Notes under the pieces: generated by a model
Database searches by the model: none
The model's input: only the letters and a program-made list of their open reading frames with translations
What the model was told of the DNA's origin: nothing
Assembly (NCBI GenBank): GCA_942493235.1
Contig: OW818676.1
Span: forward strand, 2,418,001-2,482,000
Direction: 5' to 3'
DNA from: ENR-C587 sp942493235
Lineage (GTDB): Bacteria > Bacteroidota > Ignavibacteria > Kapaibacteriales > UBA2268
Length of the DNA stretch: 64,000 nt
Shown: in pieces, positions 51,529-60,671 of the stretch
Numbering within the stretch: the first letter of the stretch is position 1
Layout of the letters: the number at the start of each line of letters is the position of its first letter
Made by a program: the position numbers and the translations under genes

Positions 51529-52200
51529 TCAAATTAATGATATAGTATTAACTATTCTGCTTTTATAAGATATTTCATCTTTATCAATGATAGTTACCGG
51601 GCCACTATAACTTGCAAAACTTACAACTCTACTATCATTGAATTGAATAACAGTAAGGGGGAAATATACATGTGATTCTGGATACATCTCGGTAGCTACT
51701 AATTTTCCATTAAAATGTATTTCTTTAGGTTCCAATCTGTAGATACTTTTAAGGATTCGGGCGAATTGTTCATCTGCTGATTGCTCAACTGTAAATGCTA
51801 TATTACTTTTATTTGCTAATTTTTCAATATGAAAATCCGAGTTTAGTGCATACTCAAATACTAATAGAGAATAAATCGACATATACTGCTCAAATTTTAT
51901 ATCAATTGGGTCTGATATTTCAGAGCTTATTATATTCTCAATTTGTTTAATTATACTGGCTCCTAAAATAACGGATATTTCTTTTCTCCATGTATTAAAT
52001 GATTCTACAGAGATTGAGTTAACAACAATATTAAAAATAATCTCGCTTGGCTTACCACTTGGGCTTTTCAAATTAACAAATACCTCGTTATAACCATTTG
52101 AAACATATCCATCTACGGTGCTTATACTTTCGGTTGATAAGGAGTAATTTTTCGATTTATTCGGTAAAGGAACATTGATAATATTTAGATTGGCAAACAT
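51529..52200 (-). CDS. Unrecognised protein, paralogue of the upstream gene
   Basis: 223 residues, no signal peptide or membrane segment, no family recognised. The composition is beta-rich in both ends with a helical middle (about 70-130). The C-terminal 80 residues align by eye with those of the next gene: SADEQFARILKSIYRLEPKE then IHFNG here, TDDQQTNIVKSMNKLESKDV then NIKG there, both followed by a strand-rich stretch. The ATG is preceded by AAAGGAG, one of the strongest ribosome binding sites in the window. Second gene of a pair, 78 bp after the first. Confidence 0.6.
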   Translation of the reverse strand: MFANLNIINVPLPNKSKNYSLSTESISTVDGYVSNGYNEVFVNLKSPSGKPSEIIFNIVVNSISVESFNTWRKEISVILGASIIKQIENIISSEISDPIDIKFEQYMSIYSLLVFEYALNSDFHIEKLANKSNIAFTVEQSADEQFARILKSIYRLEPKEIHFNGKLVATEMYPESHVYFPLTVIQFNDSRVVSFASYSGPVTIIDKDEISYKSRIVNTISLI

Positions 52201-52278
52201 AGAATTCTCCTTTTAAAATTAAATTATCAGCGACATATTTATATATGTCGCCGATAATAAAAGTAATAGACAATAATA

Positions 52279-52905
52279 TTATTTTATGGGAATAATATTT
52301 AATTTCTGTCCGGGATCTGCTTTAACTGTAGAAGTATCACCTTTTGTATCTGCTGCTACAGGGTCAGCTCCGTTGATTACTTGTGCAGTGGTTCCATCGC
52401 TGAAAGTAATTGTACTTATCTGAGCAAAAATGAAAGCAGTAGTTGGCAGATAACTGTATCCTGTGATTGAAATATTACCTTTAATATTTACATCTTTGGA
52501 TTCTAATTTGTTCATTGATTTTACTATGTTTGTTTGTTGATCATCAGTAGTGTTAACTACCAATGTATTGTCGTGCTCCCATTCGTCTTTGTTATGATTG
52601 CCGGAAGCTCCATGAGCAAATATTGCCCACCATGCACTTGACGTATTACTTTCACTTAAATGTGATTCGATTTCATGTTGGGTTTCTGTCGAATAAACAT
52701 GTTTATTCTCATTATACCAACTATTAGTTTGCTCATTGGTTACTACTTTCATAGTAATATCGACAGTTGCGGTAACTGTAGCACCTTTTTGTACAGTTGC
52801 ACCGGCTTTTGTTAACTGACCGAAACCTGTTGAATAAGTATATGTAGTTCCTACTACTTCTTCATTACTTAATGCTACTAATGGCATTCTTGTTAATTTT
52901 ATCAT
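52279..52905 (-). CDS. Unrecognised protein, first gene of a paralogous pair
   Basis: 208 residues, no signal peptide. The N-terminal third is strand-like and rich in Thr, Val and Gly (TTYTYSTGFGQLTKAGATVQ, TVTATVDITMKVV). The middle has many His, Asn, Trp and Ser (NSWYNENKHVYSTETQHEIE, SSAWWAIFAHGASGNHNKDE). The C-terminus carries the segment shared with the 51529 protein. AGGAGA before the ATG is a strong ribosome binding site. It could be an abundant cytoplasmic or assembly-forming protein, but no function is proposed. The 1.1 kb upstream has no large gene. Confidence 0.6.
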   Translation of the reverse strand: MIKLTRMPLVALSNEEVVGTTYTYSTGFGQLTKAGATVQKGATVTATVDITMKVVTNEQTNSWYNENKHVYSTETQHEIESHLSESNTSSAWWAIFAHGASGNHNKDEWEHDNTLVVNTTDDQQTNIVKSMNKLESKDVNIKGNISITGYSYLPTTAFIFAQISTITFSDGTTAQVINGADPVAADTKGDTSTVKADPGQKLNIIPIK

Positions 52906-53247
52906 TATATTATCTCCTAAAAAATTTAAATAAATTATTTTTATTACAAATCAAGCTTTTAAGAATTCACTTCATTTATTGGTGGTTATCGGACTCCATA
53001 CTTAATTTGAAACAAATATTCTCAATAATATTTTTGTTTGATTTTAGCATTTTGAATCCTATATTATTATAATTGATAGTGAATTCAGCTTTTTTCAATA
53101 TTTAAAACCAAGTATTATTCAAGGCTTTCATTTATAATAGTAAATACTTGAAATTAAATTGAAATATTTAAATCATTCAAGCTATCTTTTTGCTATTATT
53201 AAACTAAAACTTAAATATTGATTAGTTACATTATCATAGTATAGGCT
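52906..53247. other. Intergenic, nothing recognised
   Basis: AT-rich, about 340 bp, upstream of the minus-strand pair. No promoter box, hairpin or repeat family member was identified with confidence. Confidence 0.4.
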
Positions 53248-53373
53248 ATGCCATACATAGATAATGTTGACTCCTTCAAAAAATATTTAAAATCTACTAC
53301 TAATAAACTCAAAGATGAACTTGAAACTCAATATTCATTAATATCTTCGGTACCTAAAGTATATGAATATTAA
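53248..53373 (+). CDS. Possible small protein of 41 residues
   Basis: The ORF runs from ATG at 53248 to TAA at 53371-53373. The product, MPYIDNVDSFKKYLKSTTNK then LKDELETQYSLISSVPKVYEY, is hydrophilic, probably helical, and has no low-complexity bias, which is notable in such AT-rich DNA. No clear ribosome binding site (only TATAGGC upstream). It ends at the first base pair of the candidate structured RNA that follows. Could be a chance ORF. Confidence 0.3.
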   Translation: MPYIDNVDSFKKYLKSTTNKLKDELETQYSLISSVPKVYEY

Positions 53374-53488
53374 AATAATCGTCCCTTGTGTGTCTTAAAG
53401 ACTAACACAAAAGGATATGTCTGCCCTGAAAGGTCGCATATAAACAAGGATTTAAACTCCTAAGAGCTTAGTCTTTGCTTTGATTATT
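53374..53488 (+). ncRNA. Candidate structured RNA
   Basis: A 115-base island more GC-rich than its surroundings. AATAATC (53374-53380) pairs with GATTATT (53482-53488), and inside it AAAGACTAA (53397-53405) pairs with TTAGTCTTT (53469-53477). Smaller hairpins are possible within (CCT/AGG around 53424-53433; AGGA/TCCT around 53448-53461). An alternative local hairpin GTCTTAAAGAC competes with the long arm. No known riboswitch or RNA family was recognised. The strand is uncertain; the plus strand is given because of the small ORF. Confidence 0.3.
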
Positions 53489-54046
53489 ATATTAACACAT
53501 GTGATGATATAAATAAAACTAAATATTTATAAATATTACGATTTTCATATTTTTTTTGAAATATATATTATTATTCAACAATACTATATAATTTGAACTA
53601 TATATGTTGAATTTTAGAACTATTTGTTATTTACTAATAATTTCATAATACAAATTTTGATATTAGCCGATTACGTTATATTTTGATTTAATAATTGTTT
53701 TTTATTACAACACTAACTTATAAAAAAAATATTTATTATGCAAGCATTATTTTTACAAATCAAAAAATAATTTTATATTTCTTATTTTTTATGTAAATTG
53801 ATATGGATTTTGTCAAAAATATGTCTCAATATGTAAGTTTTAATTACAATTATGCAGGACTGCCTATCTCTTATTTAAATTCGAAAAAAGGATTAAGAAA
53901 TTCGGAATATTGTTGAAATATATTATTCTTACATGTACAATAATATCAAGTACATTTATAATGTTATCCGGCTACGGGAATTGAAAATTTTTTCGCGTAG
54001 CGATTAAATAGTGGTAGGTAGAATATCTATACCGAAAATTTTTGTC
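53489..54046. other. Very AT-rich gene-free stretch
   Basis: About 560 bp of extremely AT-rich DNA with no ORF. Near 53975-54004 GCTACG and CGTAGC could form a six-base stem over a long loop just beyond the DUF45 stop; too weak to call a terminator. Confidence 0.4.
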
Positions 54047-54778
54047 TTACTCTTTTATAAATTCAAATTCGCTATACTTCTTTTCTAATAATTTCAATTC
54101 TTTGTCCAATTGTCTGTGCTCAGGCATTTTAGAATCGAAATACGCATAGAAATTACTGCTATGGTCTAAGTGCTTAGTATGGCATAGCTCATGAATGATA
54201 ATAAAATCAATATACTTAGTAGGATACTTCATCAGATTGGAATTTAAATTAATTGCATTGGTACGGGTAGAATAAGAGCCGTGCCGAGTAGTCATATTTT
54301 TAATTTTAATAATCGGCATATTCTTTATTTCCGGAAATCGAGAAATACATTCTTTATATCTTTCGATAAATATTTTACGAGCTGCAATTTTATACCAATA
54401 CTGAATAATAAGTTCTAGAAATTTATGTGATGAATCCGGTAAATGTATCAATAGTGTATTATCCTGCAAGTATAAGTTTATCTTTATTGATTGAACTGTC
54501 TGAATAATTACATCTTCCCCCAAATATTTAACTATTGAGCCATTAGCCAAAGTCCGTTTGACTCTACGTGCTTTTTGATTAACTTTGCTTAGGTTTTTCT
54601 TTAACCAATCATATTTAGTAATAAGTAAATCTTCAATATAGGGGATAGTGCAAGACTTAGGAGCACTAACTTTAATACCTAATTCCGGCAGAATTCTTAC
54701 ATAAAGCCGTTTGTTATGGGTTCTCTCTAATTGATAAGAAATCACATCATCTTTAATTTTAATTTTATGAACTGTCAT
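54047..54778 (-). CDS. DUF45 (YgjP-like) zinc metallopeptidase
   Basis: 243 residues. The C-terminal half has the zincin motif IIHELCHTKHLDHS (HExxH), with a third His-containing MPEHRQLDKEL following, typical of DUF45/YgjP. The N-terminal region has RTHNKRLYVRILPELGIKVS and SAPKSCTIPYIEDLL, also usual in the family. YgjP proteins are often neighbours of type I restriction or DNA-processing genes; their substrates are unknown. Its ATG directly follows the stop of the nuclease-helicase gene, so the two are co-translated. Confidence 0.9.
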   Translation of the reverse strand: MTVHKIKIKDDVISYQLERTHNKRLYVRILPELGIKVSAPKSCTIPYIEDLLITKYDWLKKNLSKVNQKARRVKRTLANGSIVKYLGEDVIIQTVQSIKINLYLQDNTLLIHLPDSSHKFLELIIQYWYKIAARKIFIERYKECISRFPEIKNMPIIKIKNMTTRHGSYSTRTNAINLNSNLMKYPTKYIDFIIIHELCHTKHLDHSSNFYAYFDSKMPEHRQLDKELKLLEKKYSEFEFIKE

Positions 54779-57700
54779 CTAAATAATATCGCTATAATTG
54801 TAATATGAACCATTAATTTTAATAAAGTCGATTAAATCTTTATAAATCGGATTTTTAATCAGAATATTTTCTCTTCCGATAATAATAATTTGTTCTTTTG
54901 CTCGAGTTAGTGCTACGTTGAGTTTTCTATCAATAATAGTATCATTGAATTTATAAATCAAACTGATATTATCAAGCAGAGCTACATGATTGACTGCAAA
55001 AGAATAAAGTATAATTTTTCGTTCGCTGCCCTGGAATCTTTCAACTGTGTCTATGCTTACTTTATCGCAAATTTCAATATCTATAGCATTATATATTTCG
55101 GTGCATTGAGCCCTAAACGGGGATATTACTCCGATAGTATCGTTATCAAATTCATCTGATATATTATTATAATAATTCTCGATTATAGCTGAGCAAATTT
55201 TCGCTTCGCTTCTATTGATTTTTGATAAATGCTCTTGCTCACTATTGATAAAAATGAGCCTTGAATTTGAGAGTAATTTGTTCAAATTCGAAACATTATT
55301 TTCAAATGGGTTCCAGCTTTCTACCTGCCAACCTTTATCAAAGAGAAGCTCCAATTTATTATCATAGAAGTATTTATTGGGGAATTGCTGTATATCAAAG
55401 TGCATTCGTGCTTGCTTGGTGAGTATTCCATAGCCCTGCGACCATTGGTTTTTTATGCAAATCCTGAGTAGTCTTTCAAATAGCGATGAACCGAGATTAA
55501 ATATTTCAGCAGAATTTAATTCTTCATCTTCTACTTTAGTAAACTCTGAGTTCTGAGTTACAATAGCAGGCAATTGCTTTTCGTCGCCGATCATAATGAA
55601 TTTGGGAATAGTCGAAGCAATACCCACGATATGAGGTTCTAATATTTGTGCGGCTTCATCAATAATAGCCGTATCAAATCTTTTAAATAAAAATATTTCG
55701 TAATTGTTGACAGCCGATGATACCGTCGAAACAATAATTCGTACTTTTTTTGCTTTGATAAATACATCTCTTATATCTTCTTTTTCGACCATATTGCATA
55801 AGAGATTATCTTGAAATACTGATGATTCTCGGCTACCCAACCTGATGAATTCATAATCTTCACCTAATTTAAAGAGTACATCACAGATTTCGTCAACAGC
55901 TCGATTAGTATATGCCATCAGTAAAATATTTTCGTTAGTATGGTCAATTTTATATTTGACAATATACCTCAGCATATATGAAGTTTTACCGGTGCCGGGA
56001 GGACCCTGAATCAAGAAATAATCCTTAGCCGAGACAGCATTTTTTAAAATTTCAGTTTGATTGTCATTTAGATTATAATCAATATTGCTGAAATCAATCT
56101 CATCAAATTCAGGTTGCTTCTTTCCCAATAACAGATTTCGTTTATCTTTGTTACTTGATATAAATTCAAATAGATTAGAAAATAGTTTTTTATTATTTGA
56201 TTCATTTTGGTCAGGTTCGATTACCCAGTAGTCATAATCATTTTCGAAAAAGTCAATAGGGAAGAGCTTATTTCTTAGGCTTAGAACAATTCTCAATGAA
56301 TTAATATCTTTGATAATACACTTGATAATTTGTCCGTAAACGGGGCTTTCAAATTCGGGATTAACCGGATATAAAATTACTATATCGCCTTTACGGAGCG
56401 ATGAAGTTAGGCTGTATTCGTCTGAGCGGTTAAATACCAAATGATAATTATTGAAGTCCGACTCGTGAGTATCTAATTCCAAATGAGTAATTACCGAATA
56501 ATTATCTGTCTTTTCATCAAGAGAATCTCTCCATAACGAAGAAAAACCCGAATTGGAGCGATTATCAACCGAACCGAATTTGTCCGAAAAAATTTCTCTT
56601 TGGATAAAACTACAATACTCTACAAAATATTTTCTTTCTAAGTCATCTATGTTAGAAAATACTTTGTAGAATTTATAAAGTTTATCTTTAGAATAACCGG
56701 TAAGATTTGTAGAATTCTTTGGTGACAGCCTGTCAAACATTAGAAAGTCGCGTTTAGATAATCTATTCAAAATATGAATTAATAAATTCCTTAATCTAAT
56801 AATCTGTAATTTAGTATGTAGATAATTCGGTGCATTGCGTAAGGCTTGAACTAATGTAGCCGAATATAAAATGGACGAAGTCCCCTTCCTACTTTTATAT
56901 GCCGAATCAAGTAACATATTATAGCAGGTGATTTGTGCTAAGTGGTTATACCACATGCCGATAGATGCTCTTTCCTTAGAGCCGACTATTAAAGTAGCAT
57001 AATCAGGATTAGAGGGGCGGCCGGATTTTAATTCAAGAACGTCTTTACGTTGCTCGTCTTCAATATATTCCTGCATCAAGTCTAAACGACCTTGAAGCCC
57101 GTATTCGGGAGAAATAAACGAAGGCTCAATACTTGCCTTTTCTGTATTAATATTTCTGATTAATTCCTTGAGATTAGCAAAATGAGAGGGCAGTAGCTTT
57201 AATTCTTTTTTTAATGATTCAGGACTATCAATCGATAAAGCAAATAGTGAAAGTGGTTTGCTTTTTATAGCTTTATTATAAGTATCGTCATAAATAGCAT
57301 CGTTATCAAGTACTAATTCATCAAAAAAGAAATTGATTAAATTACCGGAAAATAGTTTAGGATTATATTCTTTGCTTAAAAATGTACTTAGAAAATAATT
57401 CTGCCAAGCAAAATCATTTGTAGTAAAGCAAGCCGCAATTTCAGTCGCATCCATCAAATAATCCGGCTCTAAAACTACTATGCTTTTATAGTCGGAAGTA
57501 AAAATATTGTTTTTAATATCTAATATATTGAAATTAATAGCATTAATGGTTGCATTATCAAATATTTGTTTGTATAGATAGTGCAACTCTTTAGTAAGAT
57601 ATAGCTTAACTTTGACATCGTCTTCGGTTCGGCAAATAAAATAAGGTTGATTTATAAAATCGCCTTCTATTTCAATTGCACCTTCCAAATACACAATGTT

Positions 57701-58141
57701 ATAAAAAGAAACTTGCTCAAGCTGAAATTCACGTTTTTCATAAGGAATTGCACGGCAGAATAACTCTTTGATTTTTATAATGAATTCGGACTCTTCAATT
57801 CCATAAACGGCTTCTATCAATAGAACGATTGATTTAGCCAATAAATTAAGCTCATTAGCTGTGCATTTAAGATTTTTATTTCGTCGGAATTTCGAGCTGA
57901 AGTATTTGATTGATTTGAGGTTATGCCCCAATTCATCATCTAAATTATATTTATCAATGATGAATATAAGGCGAGCGAAATCATTAGAAAAATATTGAAT
58001 ATCGCTTGAAGTAATTTTACGGATTAGTTCTTTTAATATATTATAAACAGAAAAAAACTGTTTACGTAAATCGCTCATTTCTGCATTATAAGCAGTAATG
58101 AGCGATTCAGCAAAATAAACCGACAGTTCAGGATTATTCAT
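54779..58141 (-). CDS. Dna2-like PD-(D/E)XK nuclease fused to SF1 helicase
   Basis: 1,120 residues. The nuclease part lies at about 330-420: YGLQGRLDLMQEYIED and DVLELKSGRPSNPDY (the Asp and Glu-x-Lys of PD-(D/E)XK), then WYNHLAQITCYNMLL. The SF1 helicase part starts about 690: LIQGPPGTGKTSYMLRYIV (Walker A near 710), FDTAIIDEAAQILEPHI (Walker B near 828), MIGDEKQLPAI, VERFQGSERKIILYS and NVALTRAKEQIII. No Fe-S cysteine cluster around the nuclease was noticed. The layout resembles Dna2, which processes flaps and broken ends. It overlaps recJ by eight bases, pointing to DNA end processing; a defence role is an alternative. Confidence 0.85.
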   Translation of the reverse strand: MNNPELSVYFAESLITAYNAEMSDLRKQFFSVYNILKELIRKITSSDIQYFSNDFARLIFIIDKYNLDDELGHNLKSIKYFSSKFRRNKNLKCTANELNLLAKSIVLLIEAVYGIEESEFIIKIKELFCRAIPYEKREFQLEQVSFYNIVYLEGAIEIEGDFINQPYFICRTEDDVKVKLYLTKELHYLYKQIFDNATINAINFNILDIKNNIFTSDYKSIVVLEPDYLMDATEIAACFTTNDFAWQNYFLSTFLSKEYNPKLFSGNLINFFFDELVLDNDAIYDDTYNKAIKSKPLSLFALSIDSPESLKKELKLLPSHFANLKELIRNINTEKASIEPSFISPEYGLQGRLDLMQEYIEDEQRKDVLELKSGRPSNPDYATLIVGSKERASIGMWYNHLAQITCYNMLLDSAYKSRKGTSSILYSATLVQALRNAPNYLHTKLQIIRLRNLLIHILNRLSKRDFLMFDRLSPKNSTNLTGYSKDKLYKFYKVFSNIDDLERKYFVEYCSFIQREIFSDKFGSVDNRSNSGFSSLWRDSLDEKTDNYSVITHLELDTHESDFNNYHLVFNRSDEYSLTSSLRKGDIVILYPVNPEFESPVYGQIIKCIIKDINSLRIVLSLRNKLFPIDFFENDYDYWVIEPDQNESNNKKLFSNLFEFISSNKDKRNLLLGKKQPEFDEIDFSNIDYNLNDNQTEILKNAVSAKDYFLIQGPPGTGKTSYMLRYIVKYKIDHTNENILLMAYTNRAVDEICDVLFKLGEDYEFIRLGSRESSVFQDNLLCNMVEKEDIRDVFIKAKKVRIIVSTVSSAVNNYEIFLFKRFDTAIIDEAAQILEPHIVGIASTIPKFIMIGDEKQLPAIVTQNSEFTKVEDEELNSAEIFNLGSSLFERLLRICIKNQWSQGYGILTKQARMHFDIQQFPNKYFYDNKLELLFDKGWQVESWNPFENNVSNLNKLLSNSRLIFINSEQEHLSKINRSEAKICSAIIENYYNNISDEFDNDTIGVISPFRAQCTEIYNAIDIEICDKVSIDTVERFQGSERKIILYSFAVNHVALLDNISLIYKFNDTIIDRKLNVALTRAKEQIIIIGRENILIKNPIYKDLIDFIKINGSYYNYSDII

Positions 58142-59840
58142 CTTCTTCGTAACGCAAGTCCTTGAGTCGTAATTGAATTGAATTATGCCCGTTATAATTA
58201 CTTTCTTCTATATTATAGACAATCGAAAACGGTCTGCCGGAAGTACAAATTTCTAATTTATGCCCGAGATTATATCCGATAGCATCAATAACGAAATGAG
58301 ATTGATAAGCTCTGAATTTCAAATGATTAGACCCTACTACTTTAGCACCGTTTGATGAGGTAACACCCTTTGAATAAAACATTGGTTTAAAATTATCAAA
58401 TCCAAAAGGAGCAAATTTCTGCAATGTAGTTAAAAATGAAGGGGAGAGTTCATTTAGCCTAAGTTCTGCATCAATTACTACTTCGGGCTGAGTCATGTCG
58501 TTAGTTAATTTAGATTGAGCTATAGCATTAAATGCTTTTCTGAATTCTGGAATTTTAGTTTCGCTAAGAGACAATCCTGCAGCATGCTTATGCCCTCCGA
58601 ATTCATCAAGTAAATGCTCACAAGTTTTAAGTGCTGTATGAATATCAAAGTTAGAAATACTTCGAGCAGAACCTTTTGCCATGTGGTCTATCGAAGTCAA
58701 TAGTACAGTAGGCAGATGGTAGCGGTCAACTAATCTTGAGGCAACAATACCGATTACACCGGCATGCCAGTGCTTAGCATGTAATACTAATGCACGAGTA
58801 TCCGGATCTGCTACCATTTCATCGGCAAGGGGAATAGCTTCTTCAAATGTCTGCTCATCAATTGCTCTACGCCTAATATTTTCTCTTTCAAGCTTTTGAG
58901 CAATTCTGAAAGCATCAATTGGGTCTTGCTGAATCATCATTCTGACAGACCTTTTTGCATCTCCAAGTCTACCGGCTGCATTAATCAACGGAGCTAAATT
59001 ATATACAATACTTGATGTATTTATATGCCCGAGCTTTAATCCTGTGCAATCTATCAATCCTTTAAGACCGGGTCTTGGATTGCGGTTAAGCAATTCCAAT
59101 CCGAAACGTGTTAAAATACGATTCTCTCCGACTAAAGGAACCATATCGGCAGCAGAAGCAATAGCTACATAATCCAAATACTCAAAAGCTTTCTCTTCCA
59201 TGCCCAGCCTAATAGCTAAAGCTTGAATTAATTTAAAAGCTACGCCTGTAGCTGCCAAATGCTTAAAAGGATAATTACAGCCGGGCTTTAATGGGTCAAG
59301 GATTGTATATGCTATAGGAACGCCGTCTCCGGGTTCGTGATGGTCGCAGACTATGGCATCTAAGCCAATTTCTTTTGCGTATTCCAAAGGTTCGAAAGAA
59401 GTAATTCCAACATCTACAGATAATACAACCGAAGCACCCATTTCTTTGGCTCGGTTCATACTGTATAACGATAATCCATACCCTTCTATAAACCGGTCGG
59501 GTATGTAATACTCCGCAATGCCACCAATTTGCTTTATAAATTGGTACATCATAGATGTACTTGAAGTACCATCAACATCATAGTCGCCGTGAATCCATAT
59601 AAGCTCTTTATTATCAACAGCTCTAAGTATTCTTTCAACTGCCTTATCCATTCCATCCATAAGATAAGGGTCATGTATGTCACTCAACGACGGTTCGAAA
59701 AAGTTCCTTGCTTCTTCTATAGTAGTGATACCTCTCGATATTAATACTGTAATCAAGCTTTTAGGAATCTTTAACTCTTGCTCTAATATTTCGATAGTAC
59801 TTTCATCCGGCTTTTGTCTTATAATCCAACGATAGTTCAA
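58134..59840 (-). CDS. recJ: Single-strand-specific exonuclease RecJ
   Basis: 568 residues. The start is a TTG at 59840: the conserved N-terminus NYRWIIRQKPDESTIEIL begins right there, and no in-frame ATG exists upstream. The DHH domain shows IHGDYDVDGTSSTSMMYQ, LSVDVGITSFE and CDHHEPGDGVP. The DHHA1 domain has GHKHAAGLSL, and the OB-fold follows (about 470-565). RecJ digests single-stranded DNA 5' to 3' in recombination and mismatch repair. First gene of an operon with the Dna2-like and DUF45 genes. Confidence 0.95.
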   Translation of the reverse strand: MNYRWIIRQKPDESTIEILEQELKIPKSLITVLISRGITTIEEARNFFEPSLSDIHDPYLMDGMDKAVERILRAVDNKELIWIHGDYDVDGTSSTSMMYQFIKQIGGIAEYYIPDRFIEGYGLSLYSMNRAKEMGASVVLSVDVGITSFEPLEYAKEIGLDAIVCDHHEPGDGVPIAYTILDPLKPGCNYPFKHLAATGVAFKLIQALAIRLGMEEKAFEYLDYVAIASAADMVPLVGENRILTRFGLELLNRNPRPGLKGLIDCTGLKLGHINTSSIVYNLAPLINAAGRLGDAKRSVRMMIQQDPIDAFRIAQKLERENIRRRAIDEQTFEEAIPLADEMVADPDTRALVLHAKHWHAGVIGIVASRLVDRYHLPTVLLTSIDHMAKGSARSISNFDIHTALKTCEHLLDEFGGHKHAAGLSLSETKIPEFRKAFNAIAQSKLTNDMTQPEVVIDAELRLNELSPSFLTTLQKFAPFGFDNFKPMFYSKGVTSSNGAKVVGSNHLKFRAYQSHFVIDAIGYNLGHKLEICTSGRPFSIVYNIEESNYNGHNSIQLRLKDLRYEEDE

Positions 59841-59905
59841 CTTAATACCATATTTAATTTATTTCAATTGAATACAATTTAAGCAAATTATTTTACATTA
59901 CCAAG

Positions 59906-59935
59906 AAAAAGTGTAAAATAAATTACACACTTTTT
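59906..59935. promoter_or_regulatory. Inverted repeat upstream of recJ
   Basis: AAAAAGTGT (59906-59914) and ACACTTTTT (59927-59935) form a perfect 9-bp inverted repeat with a 12-base spacer, about 65 bp before the recJ start. It has no GC-rich stem, so it looks more like a dyad operator than a terminator. Candidate only. Confidence 0.3.
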
Positions 59936-60241
59936 GATATTTGTAATATATTAAAATATATTATATTGAATATATATTATAGTTAATAATTTCATTGTGT
60001 CGTAAGTAAATTGATTATATAGATATTAATATAATAATTGGCAAAAAATTTCTAATGAAAAATATATTCCATAATGTATAAATACAAGCTTGAACATATC
60101 GATTTTTGCAATATTTTAGATATATTAGAAATGGGTTCTTCATTGTATCGAAATTGAAGCAAAATAAGGCTAAAGCAAAAGTTTAGAATATTTATTTTAA
60201 ATTCATTTATCTATATATTGAATAATTAAAAATGCTTTTCA

Positions 60242-60548
60242 AGAGGTTGTATCAAAAGTTGTCATTCTGATGAAGTGAAAAATCCAGATAAAGCTAAATG
60301 TTGATAACCCTGTATTCTTCGTTACACTGTTAATGACACACTTCCGCTCTTAACTTAAGCAAGACTATGTATTATATGTATTTACTATGTGTCATTACCT
60401 CTACAATTACAGCACTGCTGTAAAGGTACCTGCTAATGACGATTTTGCAATATTAATACTTTTTAGACAGCCTCATTAGAGACTTTAAATAATTGTTTTT
60501 GTCGAAAAAAAACGGTAGTAATCAAAGGTTTTTACACAGCCTCTTCAG
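60242..60548. mobile_element. MITE-like element related to 25995-26327
   Basis: The right end, read on the minus strand, is GCTGAAGAGGCTGTGTAAAA followed by ACCTTTGATTACT. This matches the inner end at 26061-26090 almost base for base. The left end GAGGTTGTATCAAAAG is more diverged. Inside are a 79-bp palindrome (60261-60337), an inverted copy of the GTCATTA/TTACAG hairpin (60383-60440) and GACAGCCTC near 60469. Confidence 0.5.
60261..60337. repeat. GTCATTCTGA palindrome, copy 6
   Basis: This starts GTCATTCTGATGAAGTGAAA, continues AATCCAGATAAAGCTAA and ends CGTTACACTGTTAATGAC. It has the same orientation as copies 1 and 5. Confidence 0.8.
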
Positions 60549-60584
60549 CATAGGGAAAACGAAAAATATCAAATGAGTATTTAT

Positions 60585-60610
60585 CAACCTGACGGTTAAC
60601 CGTCAGGTTG
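60585..60610. terminator. Perfect 26-bp palindrome, probable terminator of the M24 peptidase gene
   Basis: CAACCTGACGGTTAACCGTC followed by AGGTTG is fully self-complementary. It lies 60 bp beyond the peptidase stop. The core is nearly that of the 23274-23303 hairpin, although the T-run is short. Confidence 0.6.
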
Positions 60611-60671
60611 AATTATCTGTAAATAAATTAATTCGAGTTTTGCATCAGACATATTATAATATATAAAACGA

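Larger units (their letters stand above)
59936..60584. other. Intergenic region with a second MITE-like element
   Basis: About 650 bp without a gene. The left 300 bp are AT-rich with nothing recognised; the element at 60242-60548 fills most of the rest. Confidence 0.5.

Noticed and set aside
53970..54010. Terminator after the DUF45 gene
   Set aside because: Only a six-base GCTACG/CGTAGC stem over a long loop, without a T-run.
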